Assembly: GCA_027491435.1 (NCBI GenBank)
Contig: JAOZFG010000028.1
Coordinates: 1 to 64,000 of the forward strand
Direction: 5' to 3'
DNA length: 64,000 nucleotides
Source: Thermoproteota archaeon
Lineage (GTDB): Archaea; Korarchaeota; Korarchaeia; Korarchaeales; Korarchaeaceae
The notes below the pieces were generated by a model. It did no database searches. It saw only the letters and a program-made list of their open reading frames with translations, and was not told the origin of the DNA. The translations under genes and the position numbers were made by a program. This document shows, in pieces, positions 1-7,892 of the stretch; position 1 is the first letter of the stretch; every line of letters starts with the position of its first letter.

Positions 1-617
1 AGCCCCTAACTCTTCCCCTTATGGACAGATCGCTAGCGAGTCCAGAGTCACCCGGTAAAGCTTACAGAGATTCACATTAGTACATAAAGCTGTCCTCAGT
101 CATAACCCCAATCCCGAACAAACTGAAACGCCTCCCCTTGGGTCCTCTAATGTAAGGGCGACTAACGACACGCTTGATGCCTGAGAGGATAGCTTGCAGC
201 AACCCTAGTTGTAAGTTCAATACCATAAACGCCAACGAACCTGCTTATAACTAGCTTAAGTTGACAGCGCTTATCAGAAAATGACCTTTGCTCAGTGAGT
301 GGGATTGAAATTGAGAGAGCTATTCTATGAGAGATTACCGGAGGAGGCCTTCTATAATTATCAATTCGGACACTTTTTATCTCAGAGGCGCCCGGTGAGG
401 CCTGTTATCAGTGTGAGGAAGTTCCCCCATTAGATAGACTTAAATGGCTCAGAGAAGGGAGTTACGTTCGGTAGTGTAAAGTGTTAGCTGGTTCTCCTCC
501 AGTCCTCACGATCAGGGAAGCTGCTTGAACTGTAACGCGCTACGGTCCTCACCCTTTATAAAAATTCTTGAGAGGTCATAGCTCAAAGGATTTATTATTC
601 TACCTCCCGAATTCCTT
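1..617. other. gene-poor left edge
   Basis: I see no complete gene here. On the minus strand, 77-226 is an open frame of 49 codons from ATG to TAA that reads like a protein C-terminus (it contains RPYIRGPKGRRFSLFG); it may be a relic and I cannot assign it. Positions 255-270 carry a 16-base word found inverted at 19884-19899. A single GATTGAAA-like word near 303-310 resembles the 3' end of some archaeal CRISPR repeats, but it is not repeated. TATA-like stretches lie at 552-562 and 589-598, before the first cas gene. Confidence 0.4.
589..598 (+). promoter_or_regulatory. probable TATA box of the cas6 operon
   Basis: An AT-rich stretch (ATTTATTATT) is centred about 24 bases before the GTG at 618. 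That is the spacing expected of an archaeal promoter giving a leaderless mRNA. A second TATA-like stretch at 552-562 (TTTATAAAAATT) could give a transcript with a short leader. Confidence 0.45.
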
Positions 618-1427
618 GTGCCTTCGCTGATAAAAGTCAGGGTTAGGGCCCTTGAGGACCTAATCTACTCAATTCCCATGAGCGGAAGGTACGCCCAAAG
701 GTTGGTTCTCGACTCCCTTGGTCAGATGGCAGAAGCTGTAAGGAGACTATCCGCAAACGGAACCCCCCCTTACTCAGTAGGGCAGATACTAGCCCCTAAG
801 GAATCATTATCTGAAGACCCAAGGTACGCCTCTCTGAGGCAAGACGAGGAGGCTTTGTTCTTCATAGGAGTTTGCTGGGACGAGCTCAAAGAACTCATGC
901 TGAAAGAAGTTAGAGGAGTGAGGGAGCTAGCCGGCGCCAAGGTGGAGTTAACGCCAGAGCTAATAAGGGAGGAAAGATACAGGGATCTTCTTAACGGAAT
1001 TGCCAGGAAGGTCTCATTAAAGACGAGGAACAGGCTCATCCTAGGCTCGGTCAAGGTGTTCGATCAGGCCTTCCCGAGGTACGATCCCTGGAGACATAAC
1101 CTCAACCCCCAACAGATTTTCGCCACTCCATTCAACGTTTGGAATGCTTTCTCTCCCATTAAATTCCCTAGAAGTGTGTTTAACGCCCTCTCCAGGGTAG
1201 AAGTGTTGAAAGCTAAATTCAGGACCAGGATGGCGTTAATCCCCTACGGTGGCAAGTTGGAAGGAACGCCTTCGCTGGAGGGGGAGATACACCTCTCCTT
1301 AGGGGGGCTTGACGCCGATACGGGGGTGAAGGCGTTAGCTTTACTAAAGCTGGCTGAGTACTCGGGCATAGGGGTGAAGACCACCCAGGGCTTTGGCTCA
1401 GTGTCTCTAAAGGTCCTGGAGGGGTAG
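618..1427 (+). CDS. cas6: CRISPR RNA endonuclease Cas6
   Basis: This is a 269-residue RAMP-fold protein of usual Cas6 length. Its C-terminus has the glycine-rich loop of the family (GIGVKTTQGFGSV, about residues 251-263), following a long stretch of alternating charged and hydrophobic beta-strand sequence. Cas6 cuts the CRISPR precursor transcript within each repeat to release crRNAs, which here could serve both the type I-A and the type III-B complexes of this window. The start is GTG at 618, with a TATA-like stretch about 24 bases upstream and no good ribosome site, which fits a leaderless message. The next gene begins 1 base after its stop, so the two are co-transcribed. Catalytic residues are poorly conserved between Cas6 families and I do not assign them. 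Confidence 0.85.
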   Translation: MPSLIKVRVRALEDLIYSIPMSGRYAQRLVLDSLGQMAEAVRRLSANGTPPYSVGQILAPKESLSEDPRYASLRQDEEALFFIGVCWDELKELMLKEVRGVRELAGAKVELTPELIREERYRDLLNGIARKVSLKTRNRLILGSVKVFDQAFPRYDPWRHNLNPQQIFATPFNVWNAFSPIKFPRSVFNALSRVEVLKAKFRTRMALIPYGGKLEGTPSLEGEIHLSLGGLDADTGVKALALLKLAEYSGIGVKTTQGFGSVSLKVLEG

Positions 1428-1428
1428 C

Positions 1429-2022
1429 ATGTACTTAAACATGGCCTTAACGGCTATCGACGCCCTCTCCTTAATATTAGAGGTTATGGACTTGGGGAAG
1501 GGCATAAGAAATACTGTGAGCAGGAGGAGAGCCGGGTTCTCCAGAAAAGTAGAGTTGCCGGCTGAGGAAGAGTTCTCAGTGAGGGCCATAGTTGGCGGTT
1601 CCTTAGGAAGCAAGCTGGTATCGGACTTCCTCACCTACGTGAAGGAAGGGGATATAGAGCCTTTGAAGAGGTCAATTGCTTCGATCTCAAAGGAAAAGGA
1701 GGTAGATGTGGTGGTGGACGTCTTAGGTAAGAACCCGGAGATAATGTACTTAAGCCAGTTCGGCAGGGAGCCCCATTACCTTTACAAGCTGGACGGCAGG
1801 ATAACCCCTGACGATTTCCCCTCCGTATCCTTTGGGGTGGCTAAGTTCCTGGAGATGGTCAACAGCCTACACCCTGGAGTCAAGAAGAGGGCCCTGTTGG
1901 TCACCACAGTGGCCATAGCCTTTCAGGTAGGCCAGCTCATAGGAGGGACGGCCAAGTACCACTTATTGCACCTCGACAGGGGGAAAGGTTACGTTGAAGT
2001 TCCCTCAGTCATATGGTACTAG
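1429..2022 (+). CDS. unrecognised CRISPR-locus protein, weakly SAVED-like
   Basis: This 197-residue protein lies between two cas6-like genes: 1 base after the first and 9 bases before the second. I do not recognise the family. What can be seen is an N-terminal helical part, a middle with Rossmann-like strand-helix pattern (VDVVVDVLG near residues 92-100), and a C-terminal block (about residues 140-197) with a conserved-looking His, a small-residue helix (VAIAFQVGQLIGG), then KYHLLHLD and GYVEVP. That order (helix with a Gly pair, strand, GY turn, strand) is reminiscent of the SAVED ligand-binding domains that sense cyclic nucleotides. The resemblance is by eye only and could be wrong. There is no signal peptide or clear nuclease motif. 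The operon position says its job is tied to CRISPR. Confidence 0.5.
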   Translation: MYLNMALTAIDALSLILEVMDLGKGIRNTVSRRRAGFSRKVELPAEEEFSVRAIVGGSLGSKLVSDFLTYVKEGDIEPLKRSIASISKEKEVDVVVDVLGKNPEIMYLSQFGREPHYLYKLDGRITPDDFPSVSFGVAKFLEMVNSLHPGVKKRALLVTTVAIAFQVGQLIGGTAKYHLLHLDRGKGYVEVPSVIWY

Positions 2023-2031
2023 GGTGCGACC

Positions 2032-2619
2032 TTGCTCATCAAGGTGATCTGCAAGCTATCTGGCGAGTTCAGGAGGCCCGTATTTGGTCCTAAGCTAAGG
2101 AATTTGCTTCAGCAAATGCCCTTAGACCTTAAGATAGTTAGGGCGGGCTTGTTAAAAGATACTCTGGTTATAACCTCTCAATTTGAGGAGATACCGGATA
2201 TAAGCACGCTAATTGGCCTTCAAGTTTTTGATAAGAGGGTTATTAACGTTAAGGGTGTCATAGCTAATCCCGAGGAGGTTGAAGAGCTGCCTAGGGAGGG
2301 TTGCTCTCAGGTCAGGATAGCCACGCCTTACCCGTTCAACCATAATGGGATACCCGCAATCAGGGAGGTTGTTAAGAGTTCTCTAGCCATATGGAAGGAG
2401 GCAACGGGGCAGCAAGTTAAGGTAGGGAAGCTAACCCCTCTCCAGGTGAACTTAACCGTCATCAGGGGGAGGTGGGGCAGGGGAGTCGTTGGGAGGATAA
2501 CCCTTAAGGGAGAGGGTGCGCCAGCCTTCGGACAGGTAGCTTCTTTCGTTGGTTCTGGTGAAATGGGAGATCAGGGCTATGGCTACATAGAGCTCATGTC
2601 GCTGGACTGTCCCAGTTAG
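2032..2619 (+). CDS. second Cas6-like RAMP protein
   Basis: This 195-residue protein begins at TTG 2032, with GGTG a few bases upstream. Its second half has the signature of Cas6 C-terminal ferredoxin domains: VVGRITLKGEG, then a hydrophobic helix (FGQVASFVGSGEMG), then the glycine-rich loop DQGYGYIEL at residues about 180-188. It is shorter than the first Cas6 (269 residues) and the two are not near-identical, so this is not a recent duplication. It may be a second crRNA-processing enzyme for a different repeat family, or a non-cutting repeat-binding protein. It closes a three-gene group, 85 bases before csa1, which has its own promoter-like sequence. Confidence 0.65.
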   Translation: MLIKVICKLSGEFRRPVFGPKLRNLLQQMPLDLKIVRAGLLKDTLVITSQFEEIPDISTLIGLQVFDKRVINVKGVIANPEEVEELPREGCSQVRIATPYPFNHNGIPAIREVVKSSLAIWKEATGQQVKVGKLTPLQVNLTVIRGRWGRGVVGRITLKGEGAPAFGQVASFVGSGEMGDQGYGYIELMSLDCPS

Positions 2620-2668
2620 TCACTTCTCTCCTCTATGAAAACTTTAGCGTAAATTTTCGGACATAAAC

Positions 2669-2690
2669 AAAATATAATTTCCTTATAGCT
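2669..2690 (+). promoter_or_regulatory. promoter of csa1-cas1-cas2
   Basis: The gap 2620-2704 is AT-rich in its middle. AAATATAATTT (about 2670-2680) is centred about 30 bases before the ATG at 2705, and TTATAG at 2683-2688 lies closer. Either could be the TATA box. There is no convincing ribosome site just before the ATG, so a leaderless or very short-leader message is likely. Confidence 0.4.
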
Positions 2691-2704
2691 AGCCTAGGGC
2701 GTAT

Positions 2705-3640
2705 ATGGTATATTACCTCTCCGGGATGGAGTGGAAGCTCCTTAACAGGAGGTACCTGCCTTGGGCCAGGAATGATCCCCCAGCTGATGAGTGGAGGGGA
2801 TGGAACTGGGACAGGCCTCCTATAGAGCCCCCTTACGATGTGAGGCTCTCCCTGTTTGAGGTAGCCTCACAGTACTGTCCAACTGGCAGGGACGTGTACC
2901 TGAGGAGGGTCCTGGACGTTAAGGTCAAACCCAACGAGAAGATGCTGAGGGGCAAGGCGCTACACTACGTCGTCGAGAGGTCCATAGTCGAATCCAAGAG
3001 GGCGCTTTACTCAGGGAGGGCCTCTAACGGTAAGGAGTTACAGCTCTACCTAGAGGAAGTTAAGGGGAGAGTGATGCAGGAGGTCAAAGACATGCTAAAG
3101 GAGCTTCCAGATGAACAGCTATTCACAATAGTTGAGATGTCTTCCAGGCTCTGGGACTTCGAATCCATACAGATATCCTCTCAACTTGACAGGGTAAGCG
3201 CTGAGAGGGGTTTCCTCGGGTTGGACGCTTTAGTCAACACCTCTATACCCTTCGTAGTCGAGAGGGTCATAGACGGCTCTTTCATTGGGCTCAGCGAGTC
3301 GATAAGGGTTGATGCTCTATCCCAGGCCATGGTGGTTCTAGACCTGAAGACCGGAAAAAAGAGGCCTTTTCAACATCTGTACGTGACGGGCTACGCCCTA
3401 GCTTTAGAAGCCGAGCTTGAAGCCCCTGTTGACGTCGGGATAATAGTCTTCCTCGACATGGAAACGGGGAGACCCCACATAGACAGGGAATTTTACGTGT
3501 TGGACCAGAACTTGAGGAGAGAGTTCCTGGAGGAGAGGAACAGGAAGATGAGGATCGTCTTTAACGAAGAGGATCCGGGGGTTGCGGAAAGCTGCCCTCC
3601 AGACTGCCCCTTCCTAAGCTACTGCAGGGGGTCTAAATGA
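2705..3640 (+). CDS. csa1: CRISPR adaptation protein Csa1 (Cas4-family nuclease)
   Basis: This 311-residue protein is a Csa1 (Cas4a) of type I-A systems. The family-specific N-terminal block RGWNWDRPPIEPPYDVRLS (residues about 30-48) is clear. Fe-S cluster cysteines are present at QYC (about residue 58) and in the tail CPPDCPFLSYC. The nuclease core has the Cas4-type acid and DLKTGKKRP motif (about residues 216-224). Csa1 works with Cas1, Cas2 and Cas4 in choosing and trimming prespacers before insertion into the array. The ATG overlaps nothing upstream. The end overlaps the cas1 start by 4 bases (ATGA), so translation is probably coupled. The order csa1-cas1-cas2-cas4 is the standard archaeal adaptation module. 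Confidence 0.93.
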   Translation: MVYYLSGMEWKLLNRRYLPWARNDPPADEWRGWNWDRPPIEPPYDVRLSLFEVASQYCPTGRDVYLRRVLDVKVKPNEKMLRGKALHYVVERSIVESKRALYSGRASNGKELQLYLEEVKGRVMQEVKDMLKELPDEQLFTIVEMSSRLWDFESIQISSQLDRVSAERGFLGLDALVNTSIPFVVERVIDGSFIGLSESIRVDALSQAMVVLDLKTGKKRPFQHLYVTGYALALEAELEAPVDVGIIVFLDMETGRPHIDREFYVLDQNLRREFLEERNRKMRIVFNEEDPGVAESCPPDCPFLSYCRGSK

Positions 3641-4647
3641 CAAGCGAGCTAGTGCTGACGGGTTACGGGTTCTTCCTTAAAAAGAAGGGAGACAGGTTAA
3701 TAACTGAGAAGAAGGGTGAGAGAAGGGAGTACCCCGTAAGGCAGTTAGAGCTGATACTGATAACTGGGAAGGGGGCCATATCAGTTGACGCCATACGCTT
3801 GGCTGTGAAGTACGGCCTCTCGGTTTACCTGGCTTACAGCACGGGCACTCCTTACGCTGCGATAACTCCAGTAATCTTCACAGGGTCGGCCGAAACTAGA
3901 AGACAACAGATACTAGCCTACTACGACGAGAGGGGACTGCACTTAGCTAAGGAGTTCGTTAGGGGGAAGTTGGTCAATCAGGCAAACTTGCTGAAGTCCC
4001 TATCCCTGTCCAGGGGGAGAACGAATGTGGAGTTGGCTGAGGAGCTACACGAGTACTCCCAGAGGGTCATGGATCAGGTGAAGAAGCTGGATTCAATTAG
4101 GGGGACTCTGGATAAAGGAGCTGATGACAGGATAAGATCTGTAGAGGCTAACGGGGCCAAGGTTTACTGGGAGGCATTGTCTAAGGTAATTCCTGAGGGG
4201 CTGGAGTTCCCCGGCAGGGTCACCTTTGGCGCTGTTGACGTGGTGAATAGGCTACTCAACTTCGGGTATGGCTACTTGAGGGCCAGGGTGACGTCTGCCA
4301 TACTGTATGCTGGCCTCGACCCTTACGCTGGTTACCTTCACGCCTACAGGTCTGGAGAGCAGGCCTTAGCCTTTGACATGATGGAGGAGTTCAGGCCTTT
4401 AGTAGTTGATAGGGTCGTGATAACCTTGATAGCCAGGAAGATGGTCAGCAAGAGCTGGCTGGAGAAGGACGGCCTGAAGAAATCCGCCTTGGCTAAGCTA
4501 ATGAGTTCCCTTAGGGAGAGGGTCGAGCACAGGGTTAAGTTTCAGGGGAAGAAGTACAGACTCAAGTCCCTGATAAAGAAACAGCCCAGGAATTTGGTGA
4601 GCCACCTCAAGGGGACTTCCAGGTACAGGGCGGTGACCGGCTGGTGA
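3637..4647 (+). CDS. cas1: CRISPR integrase Cas1
   Basis: This 336-residue protein is full length for Cas1, the metal-dependent integrase that inserts spacers with Cas2. The C-terminal helical domain keeps the catalytic set: Glu170 (SVEANGAKVYW), His235 (AGYLHAYRSG) and Glu250 in the DMMEEFRP motif, with Asp247 nearby. The N-terminal beta domain ends near residue 80. It overlaps csa1 by 4 bases at its start and cas2 by 4 bases at its end, a tightly coupled operon. Nothing suggests inactivation. Confidence 0.97.
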   Translation: MTSELVLTGYGFFLKKKGDRLITEKKGERREYPVRQLELILITGKGAISVDAIRLAVKYGLSVYLAYSTGTPYAAITPVIFTGSAETRRQQILAYYDERGLHLAKEFVRGKLVNQANLLKSLSLSRGRTNVELAEELHEYSQRVMDQVKKLDSIRGTLDKGADDRIRSVEANGAKVYWEALSKVIPEGLEFPGRVTFGAVDVVNRLLNFGYGYLRARVTSAILYAGLDPYAGYLHAYRSGEQALAFDMMEEFRPLVVDRVVITLIARKMVSKSWLEKDGLKKSALAKLMSSLRERVEHRVKFQGKKYRLKSLIKKQPRNLVSHLKGTSRYRAVTGW

Positions 4648-4934
4648 CCCACTACCTATTCGTCTACGACATAACTGATGACGCCATCAGGCTGAAGGTA
4701 GCTAACAAGTTGAAGGACTACGGCCTCTCTAGGATACAATACAGCGCATTCCTAGGCGAGTTGGAACCCAGAAGGTATAGATCCCTCAAGAAAGAGCTTA
4801 AAAAGATAATTTCTAGGGCCAAAGGGGAGAGGAAAGTTATACACATCTTCCCGATTCCCCTGAGCAGCCTCAACAGGGTTGAGGTGATAGGGGAGTGGTC
4901 CCGTGAGGAGGGAGAAGAGGTTGAGGTCCTTTAA
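4644..4934 (+). CDS. cas2: CRISPR adaptation protein Cas2
   Basis: This is a 96-residue ferredoxin-fold Cas2. It begins with the family strand and conserved acid (YLFVYDITDD, Asp about residue 9), then KVANKLKDYGLSRIQYSAFLG, typical of archaeal Cas2. It forms the dimer that bridges two Cas1 dimers during spacer insertion. The start codon (GTG at 4644) overlaps the cas1 stop. Its 3' end meets the oppositely oriented cas4 gene with a 4-base convergent overlap. Confidence 0.95.
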   Translation: MTHYLFVYDITDDAIRLKVANKLKDYGLSRIQYSAFLGELEPRRYRSLKKELKKIISRAKGERKVIHIFPIPLSSLNRVEVIGEWSREEGEEVEVL

Positions 4935-5506
4935 ACGCAGACGTGACGATAGCCGCACCCGCCCGAGCAGCTCTCAGGGTTTCTCCAAGTCTTAGGAGGC
5001 TCCTGACTTTCGTCCATCTCCCTTATCTCCCTGAGTATTGAGAGAACCCACCTCCTCAGGGGAGGGGTTACCTTAACCTCGACGGCCCTCTCCTCGAGGG
5101 CGTAGTAGATGAAGCCCCTCCTGACTACTGTGTCGTAGACGTCCTCTATAAGCAGGGCGTAAAGCCCGATCTGGGCCCTGTGGTCGGGCCAGGCCTTTCC
5201 CCTCCTGCTCCTCATGAATTTGAAGTCGACAGGGATCACCTCGCCCTCGGATTTTAGCAGCAGGTCCGGCCTGCCTAGGACGTTGAGCCTCTCGCTGTAC
5301 ATGAGGTGGGCGTCCATCGGCTTAAACCCGCTGAGCCTCTTGTCTTTTAAGGGGAACTTCCTCTTCTTCATCTTCTCCCTTAGCTCCTCATGCAGCTCTT
5401 TTGACTCCTGCTGCTGAAAGTCCATTACAGGGCTGAGCCCTAGAACCCTGTTGTAGTAGGTTATCAGGGGGCAGAACACGTACTGCTTGACGTCAGTAGG
5501 GGTTAT
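4931..5506 (-). CDS. cas4: CRISPR nuclease Cas4 with an unusual start
   Basis: This is a Cas4 Fe-S exonuclease of the adaptation module. The first cluster Cys lies in VFCPL and the last three in CSGGCGYRHVC at the C-terminus; the core has GRPDLLL, VIPVDFKF and the QIGLYALL helix. The only ATG/GTG/TTG start in this frame is GTG at 5479, giving 182 residues. The 27 bases upstream encode ITPTDVKQY, exactly the sequence that begins Cas4 proteins. The frame upstream of that has no canonical start before a stop. I place the start at ATA (5506-5504), which overlaps the cas3'' TAA as ATAA, mimicking the usual ATGA coupling. Start from GTG 5479, or a sequence error, are the alternatives. Confidence 0.88.
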   Translation of the reverse strand: MTPTDVKQYVFCPLITYYNRVLGLSPVMDFQQQESKELHEELREKMKKRKFPLKDKRLSGFKPMDAHLMYSERLNVLGRPDLLLKSEGEVIPVDFKFMRSRRGKAWPDHRAQIGLYALLIEDVYDTVVRRGFIYYALEERAVEVKVTPPLRRWVLSILREIREMDESQEPPKTWRNPESCSGGCGYRHVCV

Positions 5507-6234
5507 GGGCTTCTCATGTAGAGCTCGTGAAACTCCCTTAGAACCCTCAGGAATTTGGAGTCACCCCCTCTGCTCTCGTTTGAGGCCAGGTAGTCTGCAG
5601 CAATTAGTCCGCTTAGCAGAATCAGAGAGCGCTTCCTCATCTTAGGATCCCCGCCGTAGGTGAAACTCTCCCAGATCTTCCTGCGTACATCATCCACATT
5701 TAATTTTACCTCATTGACGAACTCTTCAGCTGATTTAAAGGACTTAAGCTTGAGCACCCCCTCGGAAATGGCTTCTGCTACGTCCCTAACCTCCTCGGGG
5801 GACACCTCTCTCACGATTTGGGAGAGCTCCTCCAGGAGGCTCTTGCCAGCCTGGAACCCCCTCCTCTTGTACTTCAGGTAGTTACGGGACCAATCATCAA
5901 ACCCCATGGCGTGATGGTGGTAGAGCACTGAGAACACCGTGGGCAAACTCCACTCCTCCCACTCGCCCAGCTCTATCAATGAATTGTTGAGCACGTACGC
6001 CGATATGACCTCATGACCCCTGAAGCTCATCCTGCCCCTGTGCTCAACCTGATAGAAGGCCTTCCCGAGGTCATGAGCTATAACCGATATTTTAAGGGCT
6101 TTAGAGAGTTCCTCTGGGTTATCCACGGCCCTGGCCAGCCTAGAGGACTTCACCTCCGACACCTTGTCCAGGGCTAAGAGTATATGATCCTTTAGGGATT
6201 CCCTAACCCCATCGCTGTAGAAGCTGTAGATCAT
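5503..6234 (-). CDS. cas3'': Cas3'' HD nuclease
   Basis: This is a 243-residue HD-domain nuclease, the separate nuclease half of Cas3 as in type I-A. Metal-binding residues are visible: His17 (LKDHILL), His54-Asp55 (AHDLGK), His74 (RGHEVIS), the His cluster near 106-108 (YHHHAM) and a late Asp (LIAADYLAS). I chose ATG 6234 because it overlaps the cas3' stop as ATGA and begins right before the conserved sequence; a longer frame from 6300 lies inside cas3' and is unlikely. It degrades the displaced strand of target DNA after the Cascade-like complex binds. Confidence 0.92.
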   Translation of the reverse strand: MIYSFYSDGVRESLKDHILLALDKVSEVKSSRLARAVDNPEELSKALKISVIAHDLGKAFYQVEHRGRMSFRGHEVISAYVLNNSLIELGEWEEWSLPTVFSVLYHHHAMGFDDWSRNYLKYKRRGFQAGKSLLEELSQIVREVSPEEVRDVAEAISEGVLKLKSFKSAEEFVNEVKLNVDDVRRKIWESFTYGGDPKMRKRSLILLSGLIAADYLASNESRGGDSKFLRVLREFHELYMRSP

Positions 6235-7892
6235 CCTCCCACCCTGAGGCCCTCCTCCCTGGAGTAGGTCCCGTCGACTAGGAAGGCCACTATCCCGCAC
6301 CTTATCGTCTTCGTTATGAGGTCCTTGGGATTCCTCACCCTCCCACTTAACTCAACGATTAGGTATTCCCCGTGCTCCGAGACCTTCTTACAGCCCTTCG
6401 CCTCCCTTTTAGACACGGCCCTCACGTTACCAGAGATCTTGGAGAACTGGGAGAAGGATATGGGCACTACGCCATTAGGCAGGTCCTCAAGCCTGGTTAT
6501 GACGGGCACTATTTGCCCCGACCTGACGAAGCTGCCTTCCATCTCGTAGAAAATCTCAACTGCCTTCTTGGATCCGCTTTCTAAGTTTAGCAGGGGCCTC
6601 AGGAAGGCATCCACGTCCCTTCTGTTTACCCTGTACTCCTGGTACACTTGATCAATCATTTCCGAGAAGCCCATCCTGTTGTTACAGCCCTCAGGCAAGT
6701 GCAGGCTCACCTCGCCGTCCCTCTCCTTTAAGAAGTTCCAGGTCCTCTCCACGAGCTCCGCGTCGTAGACCTTGTACCTCCTCCCGGAGGTCCCCTCGTA
6801 GAACACCAGGAAGGTCCCCTTGCTCTCCCCGTACCTCAGAAACCGGCCGGCCCTCTGTACCAGGGAGTTGGCGGGGGCCACGTCGGTCATCATGAAGTTA
6901 GAGGAGACGTCCATTCCGGCCTCTATGACTTGGGTCGTCACCACTATCCCCTCCTCAAGCTCCCTTACCTCTTTCTGTATTCGATCCCTGTCCTGCATCG
7001 TGAACCTGGAGTGAAGCAATACGGCGCTGACCTTGTCTTTGATCTCCCTGTAAAACTCGACGGCCTCGGCCACCGTGTTGAAAACGGCTATTCCCCTACC
7101 GCCTACCTCCTCGTAGGCCGAGATCACCTCCTTAGCCGAGGGCCTCCCCTCAACTAGCCTGACCTCGTAATTTTTGGAACACCTACCATTGACGAACTCA
7201 GGGTCGTCTTCATGGGAGAAGGAGATGAACTCGACCCTGCCATTGGAGGCCTCTTTTAGCACCTCCTTGAGCGAGTTGGGTATCGTGGCCGACATGAAGA
7301 TCAGCTTTCCTTCAGCGTCCAGGTACAGCTTCACCAGGGCGTATAAGAAGTTGAGCGATTTCGTCTCATCAGCTACTAGTTGAACCTCGTCCAGTATGAC
7401 GTCCGACAGGAAGGTTGTGGCCCAGGAGAACATGAAGTGTCCTAAGCTTCCGTAGCTAGTCCCCTCCCAAGCCTGGTACACTTTGGAGAGCTCCTCAGGG
7501 GGCAGGCCCATCAAGGTGAGGGAGAAAGTGTCTAGGGTCGTCAGGGTGACCGGCCTTATCAGGAAGGGGGATTCGGCCTCGTGCATGTGCCTCCTTCCCA
7601 GGTACTTGGAGGGTATCACCTCGGCCAGCTTGGAGTGCTGGTCCTTCAGTAGGGATCTTAGCGGGTACACGGCCAAAGTTTTGAAGCCATTTACCGAGTT
7701 ATACAAGGAAATTGTAGCCGTGATGGCGCTCTTACCGTAGCCAGTGGGGGCCTCGACGACTATCAGCTTATTCTCGCCCCATAACTCAGCGATCCTCCTC
7801 ACGGCTTTGTTTATGAAGGGCCTTCCCTCGTCCTTCCCAAACCAGCTGAGTAGCACTTGCCTGTAACACTCTATGAGGTCCCCGCACTTCAC
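6231..7892 (-). CDS. cas3': Cas3' helicase
   Basis: This 553-residue SF2 helicase is the motor half of type I-A Cas3. Motif I is APTGYGKS (residues 48-55), motif II is DEVQ (167-170), motif III is SAT (200-202), and later come TTQVIEAGMDVSS and QRAGRFLR (motifs V and VI). Motif II ends in Gln where DEVH or DEAH is more usual for Cas3. The GTG start overlaps the cas8a2 stop (GTGA), and the stop overlaps the cas3'' ATG. It is expected to unwind or translocate along target DNA for the HD subunit. Confidence 0.94.
   Translation of the reverse strand: MKCGDLIECYRQVLLSWFGKDEGRPFINKAVRRIAELWGENKLIVVEAPTGYGKSAITATISLYNSVNGFKTLAVYPLRSLLKDQHSKLAEVIPSKYLGRRHMHEAESPFLIRPVTLTTLDTFSLTLMGLPPEELSKVYQAWEGTSYGSLGHFMFSWATTFLSDVILDEVQLVADETKSLNFLYALVKLYLDAEGKLIFMSATIPNSLKEVLKEASNGRVEFISFSHEDDPEFVNGRCSKNYEVRLVEGRPSAKEVISAYEEVGGRGIAVFNTVAEAVEFYREIKDKVSAVLLHSRFTMQDRDRIQKEVRELEEGIVVTTQVIEAGMDVSSNFMMTDVAPANSLVQRAGRFLRYGESKGTFLVFYEGTSGRRYKVYDAELVERTWNFLKERDGEVSLHLPEGCNNRMGFSEMIDQVYQEYRVNRRDVDAFLRPLLNLESGSKKAVEIFYEMEGSFVRSGQIVPVITRLEDLPNGVVPISFSQFSKISGNVRAVSKREAKGCKKVSEHGEYLIVELSGRVRNPKDLITKTIRCGIVAFLVDGTYSREEGLRVGG

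Noticed and set aside
303..310. GATTGAAA-like word as a CRISPR repeat
   Set aside because: It occurs once; no second copy or regular spacing is seen in 1-617.
6235..6300. Longer N-terminus for Cas3''
   Set aside because: It would lie inside cas3' in another frame; the ATGA overlap at 6234 is a better start.
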